Source: Candidatus Arcticimaribacter sp. (GTDB taxonomy: Bacteria; Bacteroidota; Bacteroidia; Flavobacteriales; Flavobacteriaceae). From it: a stretch of 16,173 nt of DNA. Below, in pieces: positions 7,998 to 14,678 of the stretch; the first letter of the stretch is position 1, and each line of letters begins with the position of its first letter. Position numbers and translations under genes: made by a program. The notes beneath the pieces are model-generated. The model did not search any database and was not told the origin of the DNA. It saw only the letters and a program-made list of their open reading frames with translations. Location of the stretch: assembly GCA_011526275.1 (NCBI GenBank), contig WTJP01000119.1, forward strand, positions 3,507-19,679. The letters run 5' to 3'.

Positions 7998-8691
7998 ATT
8001 GTGCGGCTAAAACTTGATCTACTTTTGTGTCTTCAACAATTACACCGTCTTTTAGTCGAACGATGCGTTTACACATTTGCGCGATATCTTCTTCGTGGGT
8101 AACCACCAAAATGGTTTTCCCTTCTTGGTTGATTTTCTGAATGAGGTCCATCACCTCATAAGAGGTTTTTGTATCGAGTGCTCCTGTGGGCTCATCGGCT
8201 AACAACAACTTGGGTTCCGAGGCCATGGCACGTGCAATGGCTACCCGTTGTTTTTGCCCACCAGACAATTCGCTAGGCAAGTGTGTCGCCCAATCGGCAA
8301 GGCCAACAGAAGCGAGATAGCGCAATGCTTTCTCTTGTCGCTCCTTGCGCCCTACGCCTTGGTAGTACAAAGGAAGAGAAACGTTTTCTAAAGCCGTTTT
8401 GTAGTTGATCAAATTGAACGACTGAAAAATAAAGCCGAGGAATTTATTGCGGTACTTGGCAGCTTTGGTTTCATCGAGGTCTTCAATCAACACCCGATCC
8501 AATTCATAGGTTCCTTCGTCCAAGACATCCAACATACCCAAAATATTGAGTAAAGTCGATTTCCCAGATCCCGAAGAGCCCATGATAGCGACCAATTCTC
8601 CGTCTTCTATATCGAGATTAATTCCTTTTAATACATGCAGGGAGGAATTCCCCATTTTGTAAGACTTGTGTAAGTCGTTGATTTTTATCAT
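7987..8691 (-). CDS. ABC transporter ATP-binding protein (MacB/LolD type)
   Basis: A 234-aa cytoplasmic nucleotide-binding subunit, normal size for the MacB/LolD/FtsE group. Seen in order: Walker A GSSGSGKS (residues 38-45), Q-loop glutamine 90 in FIFQSFNL, signature LSGGQ (142-146), Walker B LLLADE (162-167) with D-loop TGALD, and H-loop histidine 199 in VVTHE. All catalytic residues are intact. It is the first gene of the five-gene pump operon (ATPase, two permeases, adaptor, TolC-type channel). The 70 nt upstream, between it and the small CxxC gene, contain no convincing TAnnTTTG element, so the promoter of the operon is not resolved. Confidence 0.95.
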   Translation of the reverse strand: MIKINDLHKSYKMGNSSLHVLKGINLDIEDGELVAIMGSSGSGKSTLLNILGMLDVLDEGTYELDRVLIEDLDETKAAKYRNKFLGFIFQSFNLINYKTALENVSLPLYYQGVGRKERQEKALRYLASVGLADWATHLPSELSGGQKQRVAIARAMASEPKLLLADEPTGALDTKTSYEVMDLIQKINQEGKTILVVTHEEDIAQMCKRIVRLKDGVIVEDTKVDQVLAAQYVQ

Positions 8692-8761
8692 AGCAAAACG
8701 TGATGTTCTCTTCGCCTATAAGACGTGGAAAAATGGAAAATGTTACAGCTTGAGGTAAAAA

Positions 8762-8983
8762 TTATTTATACATCATTCTGTACACCACAACACCCACAAC
8801 GGTAACCAAGATGTAAGGCATGGCCATGAGGTAAACAATCCCGTCGTTAATCCCCTTTGCCGTGGCTTGCCCTTCTTCCGATTCTAGCACTGCACGGCAC
8901 ATAGAGCATTGGGCCGAAAGCGTCTCTGGAGAGAGCAACAGCAGCAAGGCAAACAAGAGAAAAAATACCTGGGAAAGCTTCAT
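8762..8983 (-). CDS. Small CxxC-containing membrane protein ending the oxidase operon
   Basis: A 73-aa protein not assignable to a named family. It has an N-terminal signal-like hydrophobic segment (about residues 5-18, VFFLLFALLLLLS), a probable cleavage region around LSAQ, then CSMC (C26 and C29) close to the start of the mature part. A short polar stretch SEEGQATAKGINDG follows, then a C-terminal membrane helix (about 50-68) with a short basic cytoplasmic tail. LSAQC is not a good lipobox. The predicted arrangement puts the cysteine pair on the periplasmic side of the inner membrane. The gene directly abuts the DUF420 gene with no spacer, so it is the last gene of the oxidase assembly operon. 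That context makes copper or disulfide handling a reasonable guess, but function is unknown. Confidence 0.75.
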   Translation of the reverse strand: MKLSQVFFLLFALLLLLSPETLSAQCSMCRAVLESEEGQATAKGINDGIVYLMAMPYILVTVVGVVVYRMMYK

Positions 8984-9508
8984 TTAAGCGTAATAAGGTG
9001 AAATCATAAGGTAAATGATGACCCCAGTAATGGTGATATACAACCAAATGGGAAAAGTAATGCGGGCAATTTTTCTATGCGAAGTAAACTGCTGTGAAAT
9101 AGCGCGAACATAAGAAATCAATACCAACGGAATGATGGCCACAGAAAGAAGGATGTGAGAAATGAGAATAAAGTAATAAAAGGTTCTCACCCAACCTTCA
9201 CCACCAAAAGGTGTTGGGTCTGACGTTAAATGGTAGGCCACATACATGACCAAGAAGCTCAAGGAAAGACCAATCGCGGTTTTCATCAATTGCTCGTGCA
9301 AGGTGATTTTACGGTTTTTAATGGCCCACAAAGCAGCTAAAAGGATGATGGCAGTATAGCCATTAATAGCAGCATAAATGGGAGGTAAAAACGTAAAGGG
9401 TTGTACTCCTTCTAAACGAATTCTAAACAGCAATGCGACCACTAAAGGAATGATAATGGATACCGCAATGATTAAATTCTTGTAGCGTAATTGATTCGTT
9501 TTTTCCAT
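8984..9508 (-). CDS. DUF420 domain membrane protein (CtaM/YozB-like)
   Basis: A 174-aa inner-membrane protein with about five hydrophobic helices (roughly residues 11-28, 43-62, 77-95, 108-134 and 152-170). The conserved histidines of DUF420 are visible in LHEQLMKT, AYHLTSDP, LISHILLS and TSHRKIAR. In Staphylococcus aureus the DUF420 protein CtaM is needed for maturation of the aa3-type oxidase; a similar late assembly role is inferred here from family and operon. It starts 5 nt after the SCO gene stop and its own stop is immediately followed by the ATG of the small CxxC gene, so it is embedded in one transcript. Length and topology match the family. Confidence 0.88.
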   Translation of the reverse strand: MEKTNQLRYKNLIIAVSIIIPLVVALLFRIRLEGVQPFTFLPPIYAAINGYTAIILLAALWAIKNRKITLHEQLMKTAIGLSLSFLVMYVAYHLTSDPTPFGGEGWVRTFYYFILISHILLSVAIIPLVLISYVRAISQQFTSHRKIARITFPIWLYITITGVIIYLMISPYYA

Positions 9509-9513
9509 GCTTC

Positions 9514-10218
9514 TTACTTTTCATTTAATAGTTGTTCGATATCGACCAAAAGTTGATCGACACCTTGTTCTTCGACCTCTTCTTGGTCTATACCCATATA
9601 ATAGACAATAGGATTCCCAAAATCGTCTCTTCTAGAACGAATGAACCCGTCCTTATCGATCAAGGCGAAATACCCTTGATGTTCAAAGCCACCTGCAACA
9701 GCGGGATTGATTGAGGCAAAGATATTGAATCCTTCGTTGGCCAAGCGGTAAATGTCCTCTTTTGGCCCGGTCAAAAAATTCCAAGAGGCCGTTTTGTCCA
9801 CATAGCCTTCGGCATATTTTTTAAGGGTGGTTGGGGTATCATGTTCTGGGTCGATGGTAAAAGAGGCGATCCCAAAATCTTCTCGGTCGCCAAAGCGATC
9901 GTATAACACCTTCATGTTTTTATTCATGATAGGGCAAATGGTGGGGCAGCGACTGAAGAAAAATTCAGCCACATAGACCTTTCCCAAATAATCTTCATTT
10001 GAGGTGTAAAGGCTGTCTTGATTCAACAATAAAAAATCTGGGACTTTTTTGGCTTCTCCGTTTAAGCGTATAAAATCGAGTGCAGTGTAACCCGGCTTTA
10101 CCGATCGACTACTATCCACGGTAGCATCTTTTTGAACCCGGTCAATGATCTTTGGGATAAAGAGGTAACCAAAGAGTAAAAGTATGGCTACTAACCCAAT
10201 GTATTTTTTCGATTTCAT
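9514..10218 (-). CDS. SCO family copper chaperone for cytochrome oxidase
   Basis: A 234-aa membrane-anchored protein of the SCO1/SenC family, which inserts copper into the CuA site of oxidase subunit II or reduces its cysteines. It has an N-terminal membrane anchor (residues 6-22) and a periplasmic thioredoxin fold. All copper ligands are present: C91 and C95 in FFFSRCPTICPIMNKN, and H180 in GGFEHQGYFALID. The DPEHDTP segment (123-129) is also typical. It is intact and probably active. It lies between the DUF420 gene and a cysteine-free paralogue in the oxidase operon. A 43-nt gap upstream contains a TAnnTTTG match, so it may also be transcribed separately. Confidence 0.95.
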   Translation of the reverse strand: MKSKKYIGLVAILLLFGYLFIPKIIDRVQKDATVDSSRSVKPGYTALDFIRLNGEAKKVPDFLLLNQDSLYTSNEDYLGKVYVAEFFFSRCPTICPIMNKNMKVLYDRFGDREDFGIASFTIDPEHDTPTTLKKYAEGYVDKTASWNFLTGPKEDIYRLANEGFNIFASINPAVAGGFEHQGYFALIDKDGFIRSRRDDFGNPIVYYMGIDQEEVEEQGVDQLLVDIEQLLNEK

Positions 10219-10222
10219 AGAT

Positions 10223-10230
10223 CAAAATTA
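10223..10230 (-). promoter_or_regulatory. Candidate -7 promoter element before the SCO gene
   Basis: TAATTTTG on the minus strand is a perfect match to the Bacteroidota sigma-A -7 consensus TAnnTTTG. It ends 4 nt before the SCO start codon, so a transcript from it would be almost leaderless. No clear -33 TTTG partner is seen, and in AT-rich spacer DNA an eight-base match can occur by chance. Confidence 0.3.
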
Positions 10231-10261
10231 AGGATTTTTTAGCCGAAAAAAGCAAGCTAAA

Positions 10262-10924
10262 TCACTTCGCTCGATTGCTGTTATTCTTTTTCAAAGCAAG
10301 ACGATATTCCGCAAGAATTACTTTGACATCATCGGTCATTTTCTTGTTTAATTCTGCAACCGAAGCAGTGTTGTAGCCGTAGAGCGTACCCACCTCTTCA
10401 TCGTCGTCTCGACCGCGAAGTTTTCTAGCGCGATCAATTATAAAAACGGTTGAAGTACTTGCTTTATCGTTTAGACTAATATCGGTTTTAAACCCTTGAA
10501 ATAAGGTTTCGATTTCTGCCTTGGTACCGAAGACAAATTTCCATTTGCTCAGGTCGGTGGCGGCTCCTTTTTGCAGTTCGGCAAGAATCTCCTCTACCTT
10601 GTTTTCTAAACCTTCTTCTACCACCATAACGAATTGAAAATCGTCGAATTGATAAAAGCGTTTGTAGATTTTTTGATTTAAGTTGAAGGCATCGCCTTTG
10701 CGGTAATCCAAATCACTTCCCCAAAAACCAACGATGGAAATCATACCATCCAATTGATGTGGACGCTTGGTCAAAGTCGTCCAGTCATTAATTTCTGGAA
10801 CCTCTTCGGTCAAAATGGGTAAACGAGCGAAATTATTTATGCCTGAAGCAAAGAAGAGATACACCACCAAAGGGAAGATAAACAACATCCCCAGTACTAT
10901 GTATTTCTTCACCTCCGACCGCAT
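10262..10924 (-). CDS. Cysteine-free SCO-like membrane protein in the oxidase operon
   Basis: A 220-aa protein with one N-terminal membrane anchor (about residues 7-26) and a periplasmic domain. No family is obvious at first reading, but it aligns by eye along most of its length with the SCO protein encoded next to it. GFWGSDLDY...IYKRF matches FFFSRCPTICP...LYDRF, SKWKFVFGTKAEIETLFQGF matches ASWNFLTGPKEDIYRLANEGF, and TVFIIDRARKLRGR matches YFALIDKDGFIRSR. The copper ligands are gone: C91, C95 and H180 of the SCO protein correspond to L72, K76 and S156, and the whole protein has no cysteine. It is therefore best described as a degenerate SCO/thioredoxin-fold paralogue that cannot bind copper in the SCO manner. 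A structural or assembly-scaffold role is inferred from position only. It lies 16 nt after the subunit IV gene. Confidence 0.8.
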   Translation of the reverse strand: MRSEVKKYIVLGMLFIFPLVVYLFFASGINNFARLPILTEEVPEINDWTTLTKRPHQLDGMISIVGFWGSDLDYRKGDAFNLNQKIYKRFYQFDDFQFVMVVEEGLENKVEEILAELQKGAATDLSKWKFVFGTKAEIETLFQGFKTDISLNDKASTSTVFIIDRARKLRGRDDDEEVGTLYGYNTASVAELNKKMTDDVKVILAEYRLALKKNNSNRAK

Positions 10925-10940
10925 TGTAAAGAAGCTAGGA

Positions 10941-11324
10941 TTAGAAGTTCCAGCTGATAAAGCCGGCGTTCATTACTTCAAAAATGTAATCTGCTTCTAC
11001 CAAAAGAATAAAAGCCAAATAGGGAATCAAAATGATTAACGGTAGTACGATAGACCCTTTTAAAGAACCTTTTTCATCGCGAATGTGCATAAAGTCCCAA
11101 GCGATATAATAGGCCTTCACTATGGTTAAAATAATAAAGATCCAGTTCAAGATTTTCATCCCAAAGAACATGCTCATTAAACTCTCGGGCTTAATGATAC
11201 CTAGTACTACCTCGATGGTTGTAACGATAGAGAGGAAAATGAGTACTCCCCAAATTTTTTGAACGTTGGACTTAAATTTTAAAAGTCCTCTGAAAATGGC
11301 TAATTTTTGATCTGCGTGTGCCAT
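10941..11324 (-). CDS. Cytochrome c oxidase subunit IV family protein
   Basis: A 127-aa inner-membrane protein with three predicted helices (about residues 24-44, 53-75 and 90-112), the layout of the prokaryotic cytochrome c oxidase subunit IV family (CyoD/CtaF-like). The KAYYIAWDFMHIRDE loop after the second helix is typical, the K-x-x-Y-I-x-x-F/W-M-H pattern being shared by Bacteroidota members. It is a small accessory subunit of the oxidase membrane core rather than a catalytic one. It follows the large subunit III gene by 18 nt and is followed after 16 nt by the SCO-like gene. Confidence 0.87.
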   Translation of the reverse strand: MAHADQKLAIFRGLLKFKSNVQKIWGVLIFLSIVTTIEVVLGIIKPESLMSMFFGMKILNWIFIILTIVKAYYIAWDFMHIRDEKGSLKGSIVLPLIILIPYLAFILLVEADYIFEVMNAGFISWNF

Positions 11325-11342
11325 GTTGATGTATATTTTTTA

Positions 11343-12323
11343 TTAAACCAAGTAGAAGAAGGTGAAAACGAAAACCCAAACTAAATCGACAAAGTGCCAA
11401 TAAAGTCCAACTTTTTCAACCATTTCATAGTGTCCTCTTCTTTCGTAGGTTCCTACAATAACGTTAAAGAAAATAATGATGTTGATCACCACTCCAGAGA
11501 ATACGTGGAAGCCGTGAAATCCTGTAATAAAGAAAAAGAAGTCAGCAAAAAGACGGTTCCCATATTCGTTGTGAATGAGGTTAGCCCCTTCTACCACGCC
11601 AACAGCGTCGTTGATTTTCGCAAGTGAAGCTTCACGCGAAAGCACAATCTTGTGCCCTTTCTCGTCAATTTTTTCTCCGCGAATGACTAAGTTTTCATTG
11701 GCAGCAAAACCTGCTTTTACTTCCTCAACACTGTAGTTAGGAAGACTAGATTCGTTTACAAACCACAACCCATTGCTGCGTTGGTGGGTATCGCGATCGG
11801 TTGGAATGTCTGCAGCGAAAGCTTCAAGCGCAACACGTTTTCCCGTGTTTGCATCTACAAACTGAAGGATTTGTCCTCCTCTGGTTTCCAATGCGCCATA
11901 TTCCCCTTTGATGAAGTTTTTCCACTCCCAAGCTTGTGAACCTACGAACACCGCTCCCCCAATGATGGTCAAGAGCATGTAAAAGGTCACTTTGGCTTTG
12001 TTCATGTGGTGTCCAGCGTCTACAGCCAATACCATAGTCACAGAAGAGAAAATGAGAATAAAAGTCATCAAAGCCACATAGTACATGGGAGCATCTACTC
12101 CGTGCAAAAACGGGAAGTGGGTAAACACCTCATCCGCGATGGGCCATGAATCGATATTTTTAAATCGTGAAAATCCGTAAGCTACAAGAAATCCAGAGAA
12201 AGTGAGTGCATCGGAAACAATGAAAAACCACATCATCAATTTCCCATAACTCGCGTTTAAGGGTTGGTTCCCTCCACCCCAAACGTTGGTTTCTTCATTG
12301 GGGTTGGTCGTTGCTACTTCCAT
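11343..12323 (-). CDS. Cytochrome c oxidase subunit III, large form with periplasmic/loop insert
   Basis: A 326-aa heme-copper oxidase subunit III. Subunit III has no metal centre; it supports proton uptake and complex stability. Recognisable parts: GKLMMWFFIVSDALTFSGFL (helix 1, about 27-47), helices at about 80-101 and 112-131 with SQAWEWKNFI, then FFFITGFHGFHVFSGV (about 262-277) and the C-terminal YWHFVDLVWVFVFTFFYLV. Between WEWKNFIKG and NRLFADFFFF lies a hydrophilic insert of roughly 110 residues (about 140-252) containing QRSNGLWFVN and a charged segment. Standard subunit III proteins have a short loop there. Larger subunit III proteins are common in Bacteroidota, so this is probably lineage-typical. 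The gene is the second of two adjacent subunit III genes. Confidence 0.93.
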   Translation of the reverse strand: MEVATTNPNEETNVWGGGNQPLNASYGKLMMWFFIVSDALTFSGFLVAYGFSRFKNIDSWPIADEVFTHFPFLHGVDAPMYYVALMTFILIFSSVTMVLAVDAGHHMNKAKVTFYMLLTIIGGAVFVGSQAWEWKNFIKGEYGALETRGGQILQFVDANTGKRVALEAFAADIPTDRDTHQRSNGLWFVNESSLPNYSVEEVKAGFAANENLVIRGEKIDEKGHKIVLSREASLAKINDAVGVVEGANLIHNEYGNRLFADFFFFITGFHGFHVFSGVVINIIIFFNVIVGTYERRGHYEMVEKVGLYWHFVDLVWVFVFTFFYLV

Positions 12324-12333
12324 AAAATATTGT

Positions 12334-12356
12334 CAAATTTAATGATACAAATTTAA
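12334..12356 (-). promoter_or_regulatory. Tandem TTAAATTTG repeats before large subunit III
   Basis: In the 39-nt gap between the two subunit III genes, the 9-mer TTAAATTTG occurs twice on the minus strand (12334-12342 and 12348-12356), 14 nt apart. Each copy contains a perfect TAnnTTTG (TAAATTTG), the Bacteroidota -7 element. The proximal copy ends 10 nt before the ATG. This could be a pair of overlapping internal promoters or a binding site; no -33 element was recognised. Confidence 0.35.
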
Positions 12357-12362
12357 GTGTTT

Positions 12363-12935
12363 TTACTGATAAATTGTCACGAAGACAAACAAATATAGCC
12401 AGAGGAAATCGAGGAAATGCCAGAACAATTCGGCCAATTCTACCCCTAGGGTTTTCTCGTCGCTGTATTGATTGCGGTAGGCGTTAATCAGCACTACCGT
12501 CAAGACGATCAGTCCCGCAGCTACGTGGGCTAAATGCAGCAGTACCAACACATACAAAAACGAGGTGGTAATGGAACTCTCTGCTCCGGTAAAGTAGTAA
12601 CCCGAGGCGATGATTTCTCCAAAGCCTTGAAATTGGCAATAAACAAAGGCGATGGTTAGCGCCAATGTCCCCCAAAGCATCGCTTTAAATTGGGTTAGAT
12701 TTCCCTGTTTTAGGCTGCGTTTCGCTAAAAAGAAGCTCGCACTACTCAGCAAAATAATGACTGAACTTATCGAAAAGATGGTGGGCAATTGAAAGCCTTC
12801 CAACCAATCTTCACGCGAGCTACTCACTACATAAGCACTGGTTAAACCCGCAAAAGTCATGGCCATGCTAATCATGCCAAACCACAACATCATTTTTTTG
12901 GTTCTACTGTTGCGTTCTATCTCGTTAATTTCCAT
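12363..12935 (-). CDS. Cytochrome c oxidase subunit III, short form
   Basis: A 190-aa member of the heme-copper oxidase subunit III family with five predicted membrane helices (about 14-36, 50-69, 84-104, 121-148 and 168-188). Family signs are MMLWFGMISMAMTFAGLTSAYVVS at helix 1, LVLLHLAHVAAGLIVL for the helix carrying the conserved histidine pair, and LFWHFLDFLWLYLFVFVTIY at the C-terminus. It lacks the long insert of its downstream neighbour. Its start overlaps the end of the heme o synthase gene by 11 nt, so the two are translationally coupled. Two consecutive subunit III genes imply either a split/heteromeric role or use in two complexes; the sequence alone does not decide. Confidence 0.92.
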   Translation of the reverse strand: MEINEIERNSRTKKMMLWFGMISMAMTFAGLTSAYVVSSSREDWLEGFQLPTIFSISSVIILLSSASFFLAKRSLKQGNLTQFKAMLWGTLALTIAFVYCQFQGFGEIIASGYYFTGAESSITTSFLYVLVLLHLAHVAAGLIVLTVVLINAYRNQYSDEKTLGVELAELFWHFLDFLWLYLFVFVTIYQ

Positions 12936-13833
12936 AGACTAAAAATTTATCCATCACATAGATGACCTGTACTAAACTAATATAAACCACACTACTCAGC
13001 ATCAAACGATAAGCTGCTTGGTGGTCTTTCTTCTGCATTAAATTTCCTGCGAAGAACAACATGACTAAACCAACGATAGCCACAGCTACTGCGCCGTAAA
13101 TACTCAAGTTTAAAGCACCGGTATAATGGGTAAAGGGCAGTAAAGAAATCAACAGCATCCACAAGGTATAGACCATAATTTGGAAGGCAGTGCCTTGATC
13201 TTTCTGACCGGTAGGGAGCATTTTAAATCCGGCTTTTTTGTAGTCCTCATCGAGCATCCAAGCGATGGCCCAAAAATGAGGGAATTGCCAAAAGAATTGT
13301 AACATAAACAAGACCCCAGGTTCTACGCCAAAGTAATTGGTGTAGGCTACCCAACCCAACATAAAGGGGATTGCTCCAGGGAAAGCACCCACAAAAACCG
13401 ATAGTGGGGTTCTGGTTTTAAGCGGGGTGTAAACGGCTACATAAATAAAAATGGAAATACTCCCGAAAAAGGCGGTTCGCCAGTTGAGGAGATAAAGCAT
13501 GGCTATACCTAAAACCGTCAAGCCCACTGCAATAACAAGTGCAGTTTTTGGACGCATTCGGTTGGCTGGTAAAGGGCGGTTTTGGGTACGCAGCATTAAA
13601 GCATCCAAGTCTTTTTCAATGATTTGATTAAACGCATTGGAAGCGCCTACAAGGCAATAGCCGCCAACGGCTAACAAAAGCAAATGATAGTAATTGATTG
13701 TTTCGGCTGCTAGAAGGTAGCCCGCAAGAGAGGAAAAAACAACGCTGAGCGCCAAGCGCATTTTGGTTATCGCTTTAAAATCGTCTAACCAATTTACCGA
13801 TAAATCTCCTGTAGTTTCCGCAGGCATGATCAT
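12925..13833 (-). CDS. cyoE: Heme o synthase (protoheme IX farnesyltransferase)
   Basis: A 302-aa UbiA-family integral membrane prenyltransferase (also called ctaB) that joins farnesyl diphosphate to heme b to make heme o, the precursor of heme a. The first diphosphate-binding region is NAFNQIIEKDLDALMLRTQNRPLP split over residues 66-89, with the conserved N, D and RT-RPLP residues. The second region, LDEDYKKAGFKMLP (194-207), is intact. Eight or nine hydrophobic helices fit the family. The first gene of the oxidase accessory operon, it is preceded by a perfect TATCTTTG element. Two starts are possible, ATG at 13831-13833 or 13825-13827; the first is used here. It ends 11 nt inside the short subunit III gene. 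Confidence 0.95.
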   Translation of the reverse strand: MIMPAETTGDLSVNWLDDFKAITKMRLALSVVFSSLAGYLLAAETINYYHLLLLAVGGYCLVGASNAFNQIIEKDLDALMLRTQNRPLPANRMRPKTALVIAVGLTVLGIAMLYLLNWRTAFFGSISIFIYVAVYTPLKTRTPLSVFVGAFPGAIPFMLGWVAYTNYFGVEPGVLFMLQFFWQFPHFWAIAWMLDEDYKKAGFKMLPTGQKDQGTAFQIMVYTLWMLLISLLPFTHYTGALNLSIYGAVAVAIVGLVMLFFAGNLMQKKDHQAAYRLMLSSVVYISLVQVIYVMDKFLVYGN

Positions 13834-13848
13834 TCTCTCTTTCGGCTA

Positions 13849-13856
13849 CAAAGATA
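13849..13856 (-). promoter_or_regulatory. -7 promoter element of the oxidase accessory operon
   Basis: TATCTTTG on the minus strand matches TAnnTTTG exactly and ends 15 nt before the first cyoE start codon. It sits directly downstream of the tonB terminator, where the promoter of a new transcription unit is expected. No good -33 TTTG is seen upstream at the usual spacing. Confidence 0.5.
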
Positions 13857-13902
13857 ATGCGCCTTGAATGATATTCCTTGTTTTCCCTTGCTTTTTGAGC
13901 AC

Positions 13903-13929
13903 AAAAAAGCCCGAAGTTTCCTTCGGGCT
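13903..13929 (-). terminator. Rho-independent terminator of the gcvH-vanZ-tonB unit
   Basis: On the minus strand, AGCCCGAAG and CTTCGGGCT form a perfect 9-bp stem closed by a GAAA (GNRA-type) tetraloop and followed by six T residues. It starts 20 nt after the tonB stop codon and just upstream of the cyoE promoter element, so it cleanly separates the two transcription units. The opposite strand lacks a matching T-run directly after the stem, so it appears to act in one direction. Confidence 0.9.
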
Positions 13930-13949
13930 CTAACTTATTTTGGGTTTGC

Positions 13950-14660
13950 TTATTGCAAACGGAATGTAATTGGAATACTGAAAGGTACACGTACTGCACG
14001 TCCGCGTTGCTTCCCAGGTGTCATTCTTGGTAATTTTGAAATGATACGGGCCGCTTCTTTCTCTAAGTTCTTGTCTGGTCCACGCATACGAACGCTGGTG
14101 ATTGTACCGTCTTTCGCAATAACGAACTGAACATAAACACGTCCTTGAATCCCCATTTCTTGTGCAATCTCTGGGTAACGGAAATTCTTGCGAATGTGTT
14201 TGTTGATTTGCTCTTGAAAACAAGCTCTGCGTTGAGACTTTGGCACATTTTCGCAACCGGGATAAATAGGTACATCCTCGATTACTGCAAAAGGAACGTC
14301 AACATCTTCGAAGTCATCTTCTACTTCGATGTCTTCTACCTCAACGATTTCTTCTTGGTCGGTTTCGGTAGACTCGATTACGGTCTCTTCCACTTCCTCT
14401 TCATCTTCTACGATTTCAATCACCTCAGGTGCTGGTGGCGGTGGCGGTGGTGGGGGTGGAGTTTTCAACTGTTCTGTGATCGGCACTTCCTCGTCGTCTT
14501 CGTCTTCAACGTTAAGCGCTTCGTATCCGTAGCCTGTTTTTTCATAGGTCTTCCATTCGATGGCTTGCCATGAAATAAATAAAACAGAAGCCAATCCAAT
14601 AGCAAAATACAAGCTACTGTTTTTGGTTAAATCCGCTTTCGGGTTCTTTTTTAATTGCAT
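13950..14660 (-). CDS. Energy transducer TonB (Bacteroidota type)
   Basis: A 236-aa TonB-family protein that would pass proton-motive energy from ExbBD to outer-membrane TonB-dependent transporters. One N-terminal membrane helix (about residues 17-34) is followed by a linker with nine consecutive prolines (P68-P76). A very acidic Glu/Asp/Val stretch (about 79-122) then takes the place of the Pro-Lys linker of enterobacterial TonB. The VPIYPGCE segment (C136), a second cysteine C147, and the TonB C-terminal domain (about 150-236, with YPEIAQEMGIQGRVYVQFVI and the final VPFSIPITFRL) follow. The two cysteines are a common Bacteroidota pair and may form a disulfide. It lies 18 nt after the VanZ-like gene and ends before a strong terminator, so it is the last gene of its operon. 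ExbB/ExbD genes are not in the window. Confidence 0.92.
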   Translation of the reverse strand: MQLKKNPKADLTKNSSLYFAIGLASVLFISWQAIEWKTYEKTGYGYEALNVEDEDDEEVPITEQLKTPPPPPPPPPAPEVIEIVEDEEEVEETVIESTETDQEEIVEVEDIEVEDDFEDVDVPFAVIEDVPIYPGCENVPKSQRRACFQEQINKHIRKNFRYPEIAQEMGIQGRVYVQFVIAKDGTITSVRMRGPDKNLEKEAARIISKLPRMTPGKQRGRAVRVPFSIPITFRLQ

Positions 14661-14678
14661 TGCACAAAGTTTAGGTGG

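Noticed and set aside
8692..8761. Promoter for the ABC pump operon
   Set aside because: No TAnnTTTG match was found in this gap, so no promoter is claimed although one is expected there.
10231..10258. Possible hairpin between the SCO-like and SCO genes
   Set aside because: Only about five base pairs with a large loop can form; not enough to call a terminator or attenuator.
14145..14573. Long open frames antisense to the TonB gene, including one rich in Ser and Gly
   Set aside because: They mirror the acidic and poly-proline linker codons of tonB; the composition is a by-product and no family motif is seen.
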